This document shows positions 1 to 7,735 of a stretch of DNA of 47,648 bases, piece by piece. The stretch spans positions 1-47,648 of the forward strand of contig KQ960844.1 of the NCBI GenBank assembly GCA_001553355.1, read 5' to 3'. Numbering within the stretch: position 1 is the stretch's first letter; each line of letters opens with the position of its first letter. The translations under genes and the position numbers were made by a program. The notes below the pieces were generated by a model. That model searched no databases, was not told where the DNA came from, and saw only the letters and a program-made list of their open reading frames with translations. This DNA comes from Veillonellaceae bacterium DNF00626. GTDB taxonomy: Bacteria > Bacillota > Negativicutes > Veillonellales > Dialisteraceae.

Positions 1-42
1 CCGTAGAAAAAGAATAACATACCAATACAAAAAAAGAAGCCC
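1..42. repeat. Left copy of a 40-bp sequence found at both ends of the window
   Basis: This stretch matches 47543-47582 in the same orientation with two single-base length differences and a single terminal mismatch. On the minus strand it reads as a GGGCTTC arm followed by a T-run and a shared tail ending in TACGG. At the right edge the same sequence forms the 3' half of a terminator hairpin; here the other half is replaced by the end of an IS3-type element. Function unknown. Confidence 0.7.
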
Positions 43-46
43 ATCA

Positions 47-71
47 TGATGTGTACTCTAAAGATTGGGCA
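47..71. repeat. Probable terminal inverted repeat of an IS3-family element
   Basis: Reading inward on the plus strand the sequence starts TGATGTGTACTC and continues with an AAAG...TTGGGCA core. IS3-family ends typically have the form TGAa(g/c)TG(a/t)(a/c)CCC followed by AAAAGTTGGACA. It lies seven bases beyond the final stop codon of the transposase remnant, where the right terminal repeat should be. The partner end is not in the window. The match is by eye and imperfect. Confidence 0.5.
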
Positions 72-77
72 TAATTA

Positions 78-260
78 TTAAATTTTCTGCGTTATGGATG
101 CTAACTTATATTTTGTAAGTGGCATCCATTTTATTTTCTTTTAAATCGGTTCGTTATAATAATTAATGTAGTCCTTTATTTCTTTTGCAAATACTTTAAA
201 ACTTTTATATTCTTTTTTGTAATCATAATAAATATCATTTTTCAATCTACCGAAAATATT
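78..260 (-). mobile_element. Remnant of an IS3-family transposase (OrfB C-terminus)
   Basis: The minus strand, read from 260, encodes about 60 residues with the hallmark end of an IS3-family OrfB integrase: FGRLKNDIYY, then KEYKSF, EIKDYINYYN, a block of lysines, KWMPL and KLAS, ending in a stop at 78-80. An in-frame TAA at 141-143 and a one-codon deletion sit where family members have the conserved RI(K) of the YYNxxRIK motif, so it is dead. The DDE catalytic core and everything upstream is missing; the remnant begins directly after the stop codon of nnr, suggesting that deletion joined the element to that gene. It was found by translating the gap; no intact reading frame spans it. Confidence 0.8.
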
Positions 261-1823
261 TTATATCATGATTTTTTCCTTGAATTTATCCATTTTCTGT
301 CGAGCTGTTCTTACATTTTCTGCCACTTCGTCAGCTGTCATGCCTATGTATTTCTTTTTGCTTAATAGATCAGCTGAGTATCCATGCATGTAAACGCCTA
401 TCATGGTGGCACCGGCTACGGTTAGTATGGTTTTATCGTAATGGGCATTTAACCCTTGCCCGATATAGGAGGCAATAATTCCTGTGAGAACGTCTCCCAT
501 GCCACCGGTCGCCATACCGGGATTTCCTGTGGGATTTATCCAAATTTCCCCACTGGGGCAGGCGATTACGGTGGGTGCTCCTTTAAGTACGACGATAATT
601 TGATTTTCTACTGCATAGTTTCGCGCCACGTCAATTCTATTTTTTTCTATTTCTTCTGCACTCAGTCCAGTCAGGCGTGCCATTTCGCCTACGTGGGGTG
701 TGATGACGATATTTTTATTGTCCCATTTTATTTTTTGCATGGCTGCTGCATAGAGTGCATCAGCGTCTACGACCATCGGGCCTTTATGGTTTTTTATGAA
801 GGAAATAATAAATTTCTGTGTTTCTTCATCACGTCCCATGCCGGGGCCTATGGCGATGACGTCAAAGTTTTGTATTTCTTTTTGTAGAATAGCGTTGCTG
901 TCTTTTGTCAGGCATGTTCCTTTTTCTATGGGTTTTACCATCGCTTCGGGTATACGACCAGCTATTTTTTCTGCCACTTTTTCGGCGGTAAGAATGGTGG
1001 TTTTCCCGGCACCGCTGTATAGTGATCCGGCCGCTGCCAAGAGTGCCGCGCCTTCCATGCCTTCGCTTCCGGCAATGATACCAACAGTGCCGTTATTTCC
1101 TTTGTGCGCATCTAAAAGCCGCCGAGGGAGGCATTTGGCCACTTTTTCTTTTGTGGTCAGTGTGACCGGATAGTTGCGCCGTAATGTATCGGGGATGCCA
1201 ATGGATGAATAGAACAATTTTCCTACGTATTCAATGGCAGGGTAAAGTACGTGACAGCGTTTGAGTGAGCCCATCGCTACTGTCATATCAGCGCAAACAG
1301 TCGTATCTTTGTATTCTCCGGTATCACTCCACATTCCACTGGGGAGATCGATGGAGATAATAATGGCTTTTGTCATATTCATGGCTGTTATGACAGCTAC
1401 TTTTTCATCGGATAATTCTTTTGTCAGTCCTGTCCCGATGAGGGCGTCAATAATGATATCTGCATGGAACAAGTAGGGTTCTATATCGTCTGATTTATCG
1501 GCGTGCAATATAAGAATTTCTGCTTCCTCCGCTATTTTTTTGTAAAGTTTTGCTATCGGTTTTCTATGGTCTTCATTTCCAATGGTGATCACCATGACGG
1601 ATGCACCGGCTGCTTTGGCATACCGTGCAGCTACAAAGCCGTCTCCGCCGTTATTTCCTGTACCGGCAACAACTACAACGGATGCGCCTTGCCAGATTAT
1701 TTCGTCTTTGGTTAGTTCTATCACGGCACGACCGGCGTTTTCCATCAGCACTTCTTCGGTAAGTCCTATATCCATGGCTTTTTTGTCTAATTGTCTTGCT
1801 TCTTCTGCTGTGGTTATTATCAT
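261..1823 (-). CDS. nnr: Bifunctional NAD(P)H-hydrate epimerase / ADP-dependent dehydratase
   Basis: Repairs NADH and NADPH that have been hydrated at the nicotinamide ring: the N-terminal YjeF_N domain epimerises R- to S-hydrate and the C-terminal ribokinase-like domain dehydrates it using ADP. At 520 residues it has the usual length of the fused form. The epimerase glycine loop GTGNNGGDG is at residues 54-62; the kinase-like half starts near residue 240 and carries the catalytic GGMGDVLTG at 440-448 with the aspartate at 444. The start overlaps the acpS stop as ATGA, so the two are translationally coupled, an arrangement common in Firmicutes. Its stop codon is immediately followed by IS3 debris, and the last few residues could be altered by that junction. 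Confidence 0.96.
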   Translation of the reverse strand: MIITTAEEARQLDKKAMDIGLTEEVLMENAGRAVIELTKDEIIWQGASVVVVAGTGNNGGDGFVAARYAKAAGASVMVITIGNEDHRKPIAKLYKKIAEEAEILILHADKSDDIEPYLFHADIIIDALIGTGLTKELSDEKVAVITAMNMTKAIIISIDLPSGMWSDTGEYKDTTVCADMTVAMGSLKRCHVLYPAIEYVGKLFYSSIGIPDTLRRNYPVTLTTKEKVAKCLPRRLLDAHKGNNGTVGIIAGSEGMEGAALLAAAGSLYSGAGKTTILTAEKVAEKIAGRIPEAMVKPIEKGTCLTKDSNAILQKEIQNFDVIAIGPGMGRDEETQKFIISFIKNHKGPMVVDADALYAAAMQKIKWDNKNIVITPHVGEMARLTGLSAEEIEKNRIDVARNYAVENQIIVVLKGAPTVIACPSGEIWINPTGNPGMATGGMGDVLTGIIASYIGQGLNAHYDKTILTVAGATMIGVYMHGYSADLLSKKKYIGMTADEVAENVRTARQKMDKFKEKIMI

Positions 1824-2194
1824 TTTTCCGCCTCCATCACGACAAACGCTACTGCCATTCCTCCATCGTGCGATAGGGAGATAGCGGTATGATTAATTTT
1901 CTTTTTTCGGATAATTTCCTTCATTTTTCCGTCAAAATTCAATTCAGGTGCGCCTTGTTCTGTCCAAGTAAGATGCACATCTTTTAGCATTTTCATGGAA
2001 ATACCAACGCCCAATGCTTTTCCGCAGGCTTCTTTTGCCGCCCATAATCCGGCATAGGTTTCATAAATGTGTTTTTCTTTTCTTTCTGCATGGGCTATTT
2101 CTTCTTTTGTAAAAATACGCGCCAACCGATGAGGATAGGTTTTTCTCATTTTTTCCCATCGGGAAACTTGCACTAAATCGACTCCGATGTACAT
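1820..2194 (-). CDS. acpS: Holo-[acyl-carrier-protein] synthase
   Basis: Transfers 4'-phosphopantetheine from coenzyme A to the serine of acyl carrier protein, activating it for fatty acid synthesis in the cytoplasm. The 124-residue length is normal. The two magnesium-binding signatures are visible: GVDLV with Asp6 at the N-terminus, and WAAKEACGKAL with Glu55, at the spacing expected for AcpS. A good ribosome site (AAGGAG) precedes the ATG. It lies 21 bases after the SDR gene and overlaps nnr by four bases, so SDR, acpS and nnr are probably one transcript. Confidence 0.97.
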   Translation of the reverse strand: MYIGVDLVQVSRWEKMRKTYPHRLARIFTKEEIAHAERKEKHIYETYAGLWAAKEACGKALGVGISMKMLKDVHLTWTEQGAPELNFDGKMKEIIRKKKINHTAISLSHDGGMAVAFVVMEAEK

Positions 2195-2215
2195 ATTTAC
2201 TCCTTTTAAGAAATA

Positions 2216-2944
2216 TCACCAATCCGTGAGTCCGCCGTCTACGGGAATGGCTGCGCCGGTGATAAATGATGCTTTCGATGATAATAAAAAGGCAATCACT
2301 TCGCCTATTTCTTCAGGCTTGGCTATACGGGAAAGAGGATACCAATCATTCATTTCTTTTTTTGTTCCGCCGTATTTTTTGATTTGTTCATCCAGAAGCG
2401 GTGTGTCTACATCGCCGGGGCAGACGGTATTCACTCGAACGCCGTCTGTGGCAAGTTCGATGGCTAAGGATTTGGCAAAGGCTGTCACTGCACCTTTTGT
2501 CGCTCCATATAGGCTGCATTGTGTATTTCCTTGTAGCGCCACATCGGATGACACGACTACTATTGATCCTTTATTTTTTTCAATGTACGGTAATATGTCA
2601 CGAATAAGTCTAATCGTTCCATAAACATTAACAGCAAAAATATTTTCCATATCTTCGTCGGTACTGCCTTCCAATAGGCCTTCGATATATTGGCCGGCAG
2701 AGGCTACAACACCGGTAATTTTTCCGTAAGTAGTAGCCTTTTTTATAGCGCTTTGTAATGAGTTTTCTGATGTCACATCACAGGAAATATACCTACTTCC
2801 CGGCACCATTTTCATGGCTTGTTCTCCCCGCACTTCATCTCGTCCGAGCAGTATGGGGCATTTCCCTTCGCTTGCTATGATTTTTGCCGTAGCTAATCCG
2901 ATCCCTGATGTGCCACCGGAAATAATCACTATTTCTTTTTCCAT
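2216..2944 (-). CDS. Short-chain dehydrogenase/reductase (FabG-like)
   Basis: A classical SDR oxidoreductase of 242 residues. The nucleotide-binding glycine motif SGGTSGIG is at residues 9-16, and the catalytic set is complete: Asn106, Ser133, Tyr146 and Lys150 (YGATK), the 13-residue Ser-Tyr spacing being typical. The C-terminus ends in the common GGLTDW-type tail. FabG (3-oxoacyl-ACP reductase) is the closest recognisable type, and the neighbouring acpS makes an acyl-chain role attractive, but SDR substrates cannot be read from sequence and there are no other fab genes here. ATG follows AGGAGA closely. Confidence 0.9.
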   Translation of the reverse strand: MEKEIVIISGGTSGIGLATAKIIASEGKCPILLGRDEVRGEQAMKMVPGSRYISCDVTSENSLQSAIKKATTYGKITGVVASAGQYIEGLLEGSTDEDMENIFAVNVYGTIRLIRDILPYIEKNKGSIVVVSSDVALQGNTQCSLYGATKGAVTAFAKSLAIELATDGVRVNTVCPGDVDTPLLDEQIKKYGGTKKEMNDWYPLSRIAKPEEIGEVIAFLLSSKASFITGAAIPVDGGLTDW

Positions 2945-2954
2945 AAGAAATCTC

Positions 2955-3956
2955 CTATTTCACCAAAGAGGATACATAAATAAACTGAATGCCTTCTTGC
3001 AAGAGTTCCGGTACCATGTCACGAAAAGCCGCCGCCGTATGCGGTCGACAATGTCCGATAATAATATATGTACCGTGTGCTTTTGCTCGTTCAGCCCCTT
3101 CGCGAATCATCTGCCGTATTTCGCTTTCATTTGTCGAATTGTCCACAAAAAGTTGATTTCGTGCATAGGGAACGCCAAAAGCTAAACAAGTTTTGTCTGC
3201 CACTGTAGTCGTATTCGTATGGCTATCCAAGAAAAACAGATGCCTTTTAGCTAATTCTTCCGATACGATACTCATCACTCGATAGTCAATCGTTGCTTTC
3301 GATCCTTGATGGTTGTTAATACCGATAACTTCCGGCACTTGGTTCAATGATTCATTCAACATGTTTCGTATGTCATCATCACTCATGGACGTCAAAATAG
3401 TTTTGTCTTCCATGCCCGCGCCGGAAACAGGTTCCATCGGCTGATGCAAAATGACTTCCATGCCATGAGCCACCCATTCTTTGGCTGCCGTACCGGTATC
3501 ATTTTTATTCGGCATGACCGCTAAGGTAAAGGGCACACCTAAACTTTCGTACACCCTTTGAGATGCTAAGTCATAACCGGCATCATCAATGACCACGGCT
3601 AATTTCCCTGTCACTTCTCCCTTAGGCTGTGTGAGTGGGTTCCCCGATTCTTTTGCTCGTGGTATTTCTTTTGTCAATGATTTCTCATTCGTTACCGATG
3701 TCCTATTATCGTCCTTATGCCCCGGAGATAACACTTTTTCAATCCACTGTGTCACTGTGCCTTTTTCTTCGCCACCATTTTTCTCTTGCCACAATGATTC
3801 CACTTCTGAAGAAGCAGTCACCTTTTCCGTTCCTCGTTCTTCCGGCGCGACCATCCACAATGCACCGGCTAATAGAATAAATATAAAGAAAAGGGCTTTT
3901 AAAGAAATACCACTGCCGGTTTGTGTTTTTCTCTTTCGTCTTTTGGTTGCCATCAT
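2955..3956 (-). CDS. Divergent polysaccharide deacetylase family protein (YibQ / COG2861)
   Basis: Exported or membrane-anchored protein of 333 residues. After a basic start (KRRKRK) there is one hydrophobic segment at about residues 19-37, then a polar low-complexity stretch to about 115, then the conserved domain opening with VVIDDAGYD near 121. Later family motifs LHQPMEP, DSHTN and GHCRPHT are present. The family has the NodB-like barrel of polysaccharide deacetylases; its substrate is not established, and a cell-envelope glycan role is inference. Two consecutive ATGs are possible starts; the second (3953) is better spaced from AAAGGAG. It leads the SDR-acpS-nnr group with a 10-base gap. 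Confidence 0.88.
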   Translation of the reverse strand: MMATKRRKRKTQTGSGISLKALFFIFILLAGALWMVAPEERGTEKVTASSEVESLWQEKNGGEEKGTVTQWIEKVLSPGHKDDNRTSVTNEKSLTKEIPRAKESGNPLTQPKGEVTGKLAVVIDDAGYDLASQRVYESLGVPFTLAVMPNKNDTGTAAKEWVAHGMEVILHQPMEPVSGAGMEDKTILTSMSDDDIRNMLNESLNQVPEVIGINNHQGSKATIDYRVMSIVSEELAKRHLFFLDSHTNTTTVADKTCLAFGVPYARNQLFVDNSTNESEIRQMIREGAERAKAHGTYIIIGHCRPHTAAAFRDMVPELLQEGIQFIYVSSLVK

Positions 3957-4022
3957 AAGCTCCTTTGTTTTTCTTTTATTATACGATATCTGAAATACAA
4001 AGGGCTATAAAAATCATCGAAC

Positions 4023-4051
4023 AAAAAAGGTGAGACTTTTCACGGTCTCAC
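4023..4051 (-). terminator. Rho-independent terminator after the YkvI-type gene
   Basis: Seven-base stem GTGAGAC/GTCTCAC (4030-4036 with 4045-4051) followed on the minus strand by a run of six T. It lies 15 bases past the stop at 4066. Confidence 0.85.
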
Positions 4052-4065
4052 TCCTTTTGCATTTT

Positions 4066-5169
4066 TTATTTCTTTAGTCCTCGCATAATAATCACGGGTA
4101 TCATGATAATTCCTAATTGTCCTGCCAGAGGATAGAGAAGTCCAATCAGATTACCAAAGCCGATTTTTGCTCCAAAAAAGGTAATAATTGCCAGAATAAT
4201 ACTTATGACATACATCGCTTTCTTTGGAATACCAAAGCCACCGATATAGTCAACGACTGACCAGAACATAGGAGCAGCCGTGGAGTAAATGCCTAAAAGC
4301 AAAATCACTGAGAAAATAAGGGATAAAATAGGCGCTGTCTGATCAGCTAAGAATAGATTTGGCACTTCCAGTGTAGCTATTTTATCGGGATAGCATAACA
4401 TTGCTAAAATCAAAATAATCACAGGGATCATAAGGAATACGCCACCCGCAATACCGCCATAAATGGCTTCCATTTTTGTTTTAGCAGATGCTCCCAATCC
4501 GCTTAAGAAAGGGATACCGCCTAAAATCATACATGCCGCATACAGAATACCGCTGAAAGCTGCTGTATTGCAAATGCCATATTCACTGAACCACCATCCA
4601 TTTGTCGCACGAAGTTTTGATAGTGCTCCTAATTGTGTCGTTGTCACTTCACCGGGAATTCCTCCTGCCATGATCAACGTTTGTATCCCAATGAGCAGCG
4701 TGAAAACAATAATCACCGGGCCGATAGATCCTATAATATCCACCATGTGACGTAATCCTAATAAAATCGTAACAAGGCAAATAATGGCCATAAGCATACC
4801 GCCCACTTCCGGACTGATTCCGAAATATTCTCGACTCACTGCGCCCGTACCGGCAACCATAATGGATACCACACAGAATAGCAATACGACAGTAAATATT
4901 TCTAATGCAATGCCTACATATTTCCCACAGTAGTAACGAAACGCTGTGGCTTGTATTTTTAATTTCAAGTCATAACCTTTTGCCATAAGAATAGCGCCTA
5001 ACGCGGAAAAGAGTAGCATGCTTACTAAAGCTCCAATGATACCGTCCATACCAAAGGCGGTAAAAAATTGCATCACTTCCTGTCCGGTAGCAAACCCTGA
5101 GCCGATAGTAAAAGCAATATAGGCTCCGGCTAATTTAATGACATTCATCAAACTCCAACTTTTCTCCAT
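4066..5169 (-). CDS. YkvI-type membrane transporter (COG3949)
   Basis: Polytopic inner-membrane protein of 367 residues with about ten hydrophobic segments. The opening GAYIAFTIGSGFATGQE, a first helix broken by glycines and followed by a conserved polar TGQE, is the hallmark of the YkvI family, which belongs to the amino acid/polyamine/organocation type of transporters. Its substrate has not been established to my knowledge. It starts 13 bases after the HisC-like aminotransferase with a strong GGGGAGG site, so the two are co-transcribed; amino acid or keto acid transport is therefore the natural inference, and an aromatic one would fit the leader upstream. Confidence 0.85.
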   Translation of the reverse strand: MEKSWSLMNVIKLAGAYIAFTIGSGFATGQEVMQFFTAFGMDGIIGALVSMLLFSALGAILMAKGYDLKLKIQATAFRYYCGKYVGIALEIFTVVLLFCVVSIMVAGTGAVSREYFGISPEVGGMLMAIICLVTILLGLRHMVDIIGSIGPVIIVFTLLIGIQTLIMAGGIPGEVTTTQLGALSKLRATNGWWFSEYGICNTAAFSGILYAACMILGGIPFLSGLGASAKTKMEAIYGGIAGGVFLMIPVIILILAMLCYPDKIATLEVPNLFLADQTAPILSLIFSVILLLGIYSTAAPMFWSVVDYIGGFGIPKKAMYVISIILAIITFFGAKIGFGNLIGLLYPLAGQLGIIMIPVIIMRGLKK

Positions 5170-5182
5170 AATAATCCTCCCC

Positions 5183-6283
5183 TTATTTCAACTCCAACTC
5201 TACCTGTTTCAATCGACGAATACATTCCTCCGGTTCTGACGGTATACGCAGTCTCACATGACGTTGTCCGATAGCGTCAAAATCTTCGCCTCGTTCGGCT
5301 TTTATTCCATATTTCATGAGCAGTTGATACAAATTCACGTCTTTCTCTGTATATAGAAGAACAATAGGTACTGATAAGTCGCTCACTGACGCATGTAAGA
5401 CAGTCAAACTGTCCAATACTTTCTTCTTATTTACTGCCAATTTCTGCCGACTTATTTCTATATGCTCCCGATCTGCCAACGCCATGGGAATAATTTTTGT
5501 CGCTACCCCGTTTACTGTCATTTCTCCGGGGTATAATGCCATATACGGTTCAAAGTCTTTATGCATCACTAAGTATCCTACACGGAGACCTGCCAAGCCA
5601 AATCCCTTAGAGAATGTCTTAATAGCAATAACATTGGGATAATCATTCACTAAAGTCACGGCAGAATTGGATAAATCCATGAAATCACCATAGGCTTCGT
5701 CAATTATCAGATAAGTATCTTGCGCCAGTGCTTTTTTGGCTATTTTCTCTATGTCTGAAATTGCCATAATTTGTCCGGTGGGATTATTGGGATTATCTAA
5801 GTAGATCACATGATGCTTAGGCGAAAGTCTATTCACTATTTCTTCTACATTCACACGGAAGTGTTCTTTTTCTGAAAGTTCTATCATGTCAATGTGTCCG
5901 CCTAAGGAACGCATATCGCTCAGCGTGGATGAGAAAGTGGGCGCCACTGCGAGAATATTCGTTTCTTCATCAATAATCATCTTATCCAAATTCCAAATGA
6001 CACCCATCGAACCGCCATGAAGTGCCACTTGATCTGCTTTGACGTGCACTATCGGTGATAGATAATCACAAATCACCTGTCTCAACTTTTCATAAGGAAA
6101 ATCGGGATACGCAGAAATGGCATCATACGCTTCTGCAAAGACCTCTTTTGTAATTTTCGGACTAAATCCAAAAGGATTAATTCCGAGTGAGCAGTCAATC
6201 AAATTTTCAGGAAATACTTCATCAGCATGTACATAACTTGTGATTTCATAATGTTCAAGAGACTTACGAATCCTATATTTCAT
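5183..6283 (-). CDS. HisC-like class I/II aminotransferase (histidinol-phosphate / aromatic type)
   Basis: PLP-dependent aminotransferase of 366 residues. The PLP-binding set is intact: NPNNPTG at 164-170, Asp195 and Tyr198 in IIDEAYGDF, and the Schiff-base Lys226 in TFSKGFGLAGLRVGY. A longer reading frame extends to 6346, but AAGGAGGAG just before the ATG at 6283 decides the start. The family covers histidinol-phosphate, aromatic and CobD-type enzymes; no his or cob genes are nearby. It is followed by a YkvI-type transporter and preceded by a leader peptide rich in Phe, Trp and Tyr plus a terminator (6357-6391), so control by aromatic amino acid supply, and hence an aromatic substrate, is my inference. 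Confidence 0.85.
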   Translation of the reverse strand: MKYRIRKSLEHYEITSYVHADEVFPENLIDCSLGINPFGFSPKITKEVFAEAYDAISAYPDFPYEKLRQVICDYLSPIVHVKADQVALHGGSMGVIWNLDKMIIDEETNILAVAPTFSSTLSDMRSLGGHIDMIELSEKEHFRVNVEEIVNRLSPKHHVIYLDNPNNPTGQIMAISDIEKIAKKALAQDTYLIIDEAYGDFMDLSNSAVTLVNDYPNVIAIKTFSKGFGLAGLRVGYLVMHKDFEPYMALYPGEMTVNGVATKIIPMALADREHIEISRQKLAVNKKKVLDSLTVLHASVSDLSVPIVLLYTEKDVNLYQLLMKYGIKAERGEDFDAIGQRHVRLRIPSEPEECIRRLKQVELELK

Positions 6284-6356
6284 AACAACTCCTCCTTCCA
6301 AAATGCATGAAATACTCCAACGGTAAACTACTTGGGACTCATTCAATAATGACGAT

Positions 6357-6391
6357 AAAAAAGGACAATACCCGAATGGATACTGTCCTTT
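6357..6391 (-). terminator. Leader terminator (attenuator) before the aminotransferase
   Basis: On the minus strand the arms AAGGACAGTATCC (6390-6378) and GGGTATTGTCCTT (6373-6361) pair over 13 positions, two of them G-U, around a four-base loop, followed by T residues to 6357. It stands between the leader peptide stop (6432) and the aminotransferase start (6283), the position of a classical attenuator. Confidence 0.8.
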
Positions 6392-6431
6392 AAATCATCT
6401 GTCATTTCATCAAAAGCGTTTACTTTGCTTT

Positions 6432-6617
6432 TCAAATAAAAGTTACTCTTTCTAAGGACAACACCCATTGAGATTTAGCACTATAAAAATAGGCAAAGTC
6501 AAAAGGCCACCAAAAAAAGGTAACTTTAAAAAATCTCCGCAAAGTGGAGAGCTTAAAATTTTCATCACGCAAAGAGAGTGTCTGTAATTTTTGAAGCGTA
6601 TTCATTGACTTATCCAT
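6432..6617 (-). CDS. Aromatic-rich leader peptide, 61 residues
   Basis: Small gene with a very good ribosome site (AAGGAGGG, six bases before ATG) just downstream of a near-consensus promoter. Residues 29-51 contain 12 aromatic amino acids out of 23, including FFWW and YFY runs, mixed with charged residues, so it is not a simple membrane helix. I do not recognise it as a protein family. Its place before a terminator and an aminotransferase gene suggests a translated leader that senses charged tRNA-Phe, -Trp or -Tyr. At 61 residues it is longer than textbook leader peptides, so an independent small protein is the alternative. Confidence 0.65.
   Translation of the reverse strand: MDKSMNTLQKLQTLSLRDENFKLSTLRRFFKVTFFWWPFDFAYFYSAKSQWVLSLERVTFI
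6454..6466 (-). promoter_or_regulatory. Candidate antiterminator arm inside the leader peptide gene
   Basis: The segment GGGTGTTGTCCTT differs by one base from the terminator's 3' arm at 6373-6361. It can pair with the terminator's 5' arm over the same 13 positions (three G-U), so it could compete and prevent termination. It begins at the last Trp codon of the aromatic cluster, the position expected if a stalled ribosome leaves it free. Confidence 0.6.
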
Positions 6618-6650
6618 CACAATCCCTCCTTGTAAATGAAAATTTCATAT

Positions 6651-6679
6651 ATTATATACGATACTTTTCTGATTTGCAA
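6651..6679 (-). promoter_or_regulatory. Promoter of the leader-aminotransferase-transporter operon
   Basis: TTGCAA (6674-6679) and TATAAT (6651-6656) on the minus strand with an optimal 17-base spacer. Transcription would start near 6644, about 27 bases before the leader peptide ATG. Confidence 0.75.
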
Positions 6680-6805
6680 TACTTTGTTGAAATTTTTTCT
6701 TCATTGTCAATATCAAAGGCATTTATCTTCTATCGCCCTTCAAGAGACGGATCATCTTTTCACTATCTTATTTCGCCGGTATTTTCTTCTTCGAACGATT
6801 CCTTT

Positions 6806-7729
6806 TCAGGCACGGGATACTATTTCTTTGGCGCTTTGTATATCTTTTTGTATTTGCACCTTTAATGCTTCTATGGTGTCGAAACGTTTTTCATCACGCA
6901 GTTTTTCTAACCACTCAATGGTTATGTCGTCACCTCGAATATTGCCGGTGAAGGAAATAATAAACGTTTCAATGCTTCTTTCTTTATTTCCAAAGGTGGG
7001 ATTTTTGCCCACGTTTGTCACCGCTCCATAGGTTTTTCCGCCGACTCTGACTTTTGTCGCGTAAACGCCGTCACCGGGAATGACTCTGCTTGTGTCATAA
7101 GCCAAATTGGCGGTAGGGCAAGCCAGGAGTGCTTCACCGCGGCGAAATCCACCGATGACTTGACCGCTTGTCATCAAAGGACGTGTCAAAAGTTCGTTGG
7201 CTTCTTTTATCTTTCCTTGAATGATTTTATCTCGTATGAATGTACTGGAAATAATAGCGCCGTGCGCGGTTCTAAGGGGTACGGTAACTATTTCTGTATC
7301 CGTTCCCTGAAAATATTCCCTCAGTAATGTAATATTTCCTTTCGCGTCTCTGCCGAAGGTGAAATTTTCTCCGGTCACAATACCTTTGATTGTCGATAGT
7401 TCTTTCAATTTCTTTAGAAATATATGTGCTTCTTCGTTTAAAAATTCTTTGGTGGGTCGCATGACGATAATGGTCGAAATTCCCGATTTTTCTATCAACT
7501 TTTCTTTTTCTTTCTCTGTGGTAAGTAGGGAAATCTTTATATCAGGCTTCAAGACGGTGAGCGGATGGGGATAAAAAGTGAAAACGACCGGCGTGGCATT
7601 TTTCTTTTCAGCCATCGCCCGAGCCGCTTGCAGTACATCTTGATGTCCTTGGTGCAATCCATCGAAAAAGCCCATCGCCAAAATGACTCGTTTTTCTTTT
7701 AGTTGTTCTATTTGATTAATAATTTGCAT
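6806..7729 (-). CDS. ribF: Bifunctional riboflavin kinase / FAD synthetase
   Basis: Makes FMN from riboflavin and then FAD from FMN. The 307-residue length is usual. The N-terminal nucleotidyltransferase domain shows GFFDGLHQGH at residues 20-29 and TFYPHP further on; the C-terminal flavokinase domain shows CPTANL and the DGVYA...GKNPTFG motifs. Start ATG follows GAGGAATT, six bases after the truB stop. It is the last gene of the nusA-infB operon, a standard position in Firmicutes. I see no clear terminator after it. Confidence 0.97.
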   Translation of the reverse strand: MQIINQIEQLKEKRVILAMGFFDGLHQGHQDVLQAARAMAEKKNATPVVFTFYPHPLTVLKPDIKISLLTTEKEKEKLIEKSGISTIIVMRPTKEFLNEEAHIFLKKLKELSTIKGIVTGENFTFGRDAKGNITLLREYFQGTDTEIVTVPLRTAHGAIISSTFIRDKIIQGKIKEANELLTRPLMTSGQVIGGFRRGEALLACPTANLAYDTSRVIPGDGVYATKVRVGGKTYGAVTNVGKNPTFGNKERSIETFIISFTGNIRGDDITIEWLEKLRDEKRFDTIEALKVQIQKDIQSAKEIVSRA

Positions 7730-7735
7730 AATTCC

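Noticed and set aside
94-140. Perfect ATGGATGC/GCATCCAT stem with a T-rich stretch after it on the plus strand
   Set aside because: It lies inside the IS3 coding remnant, and no plus-strand gene precedes it, so I do not call it a terminator.
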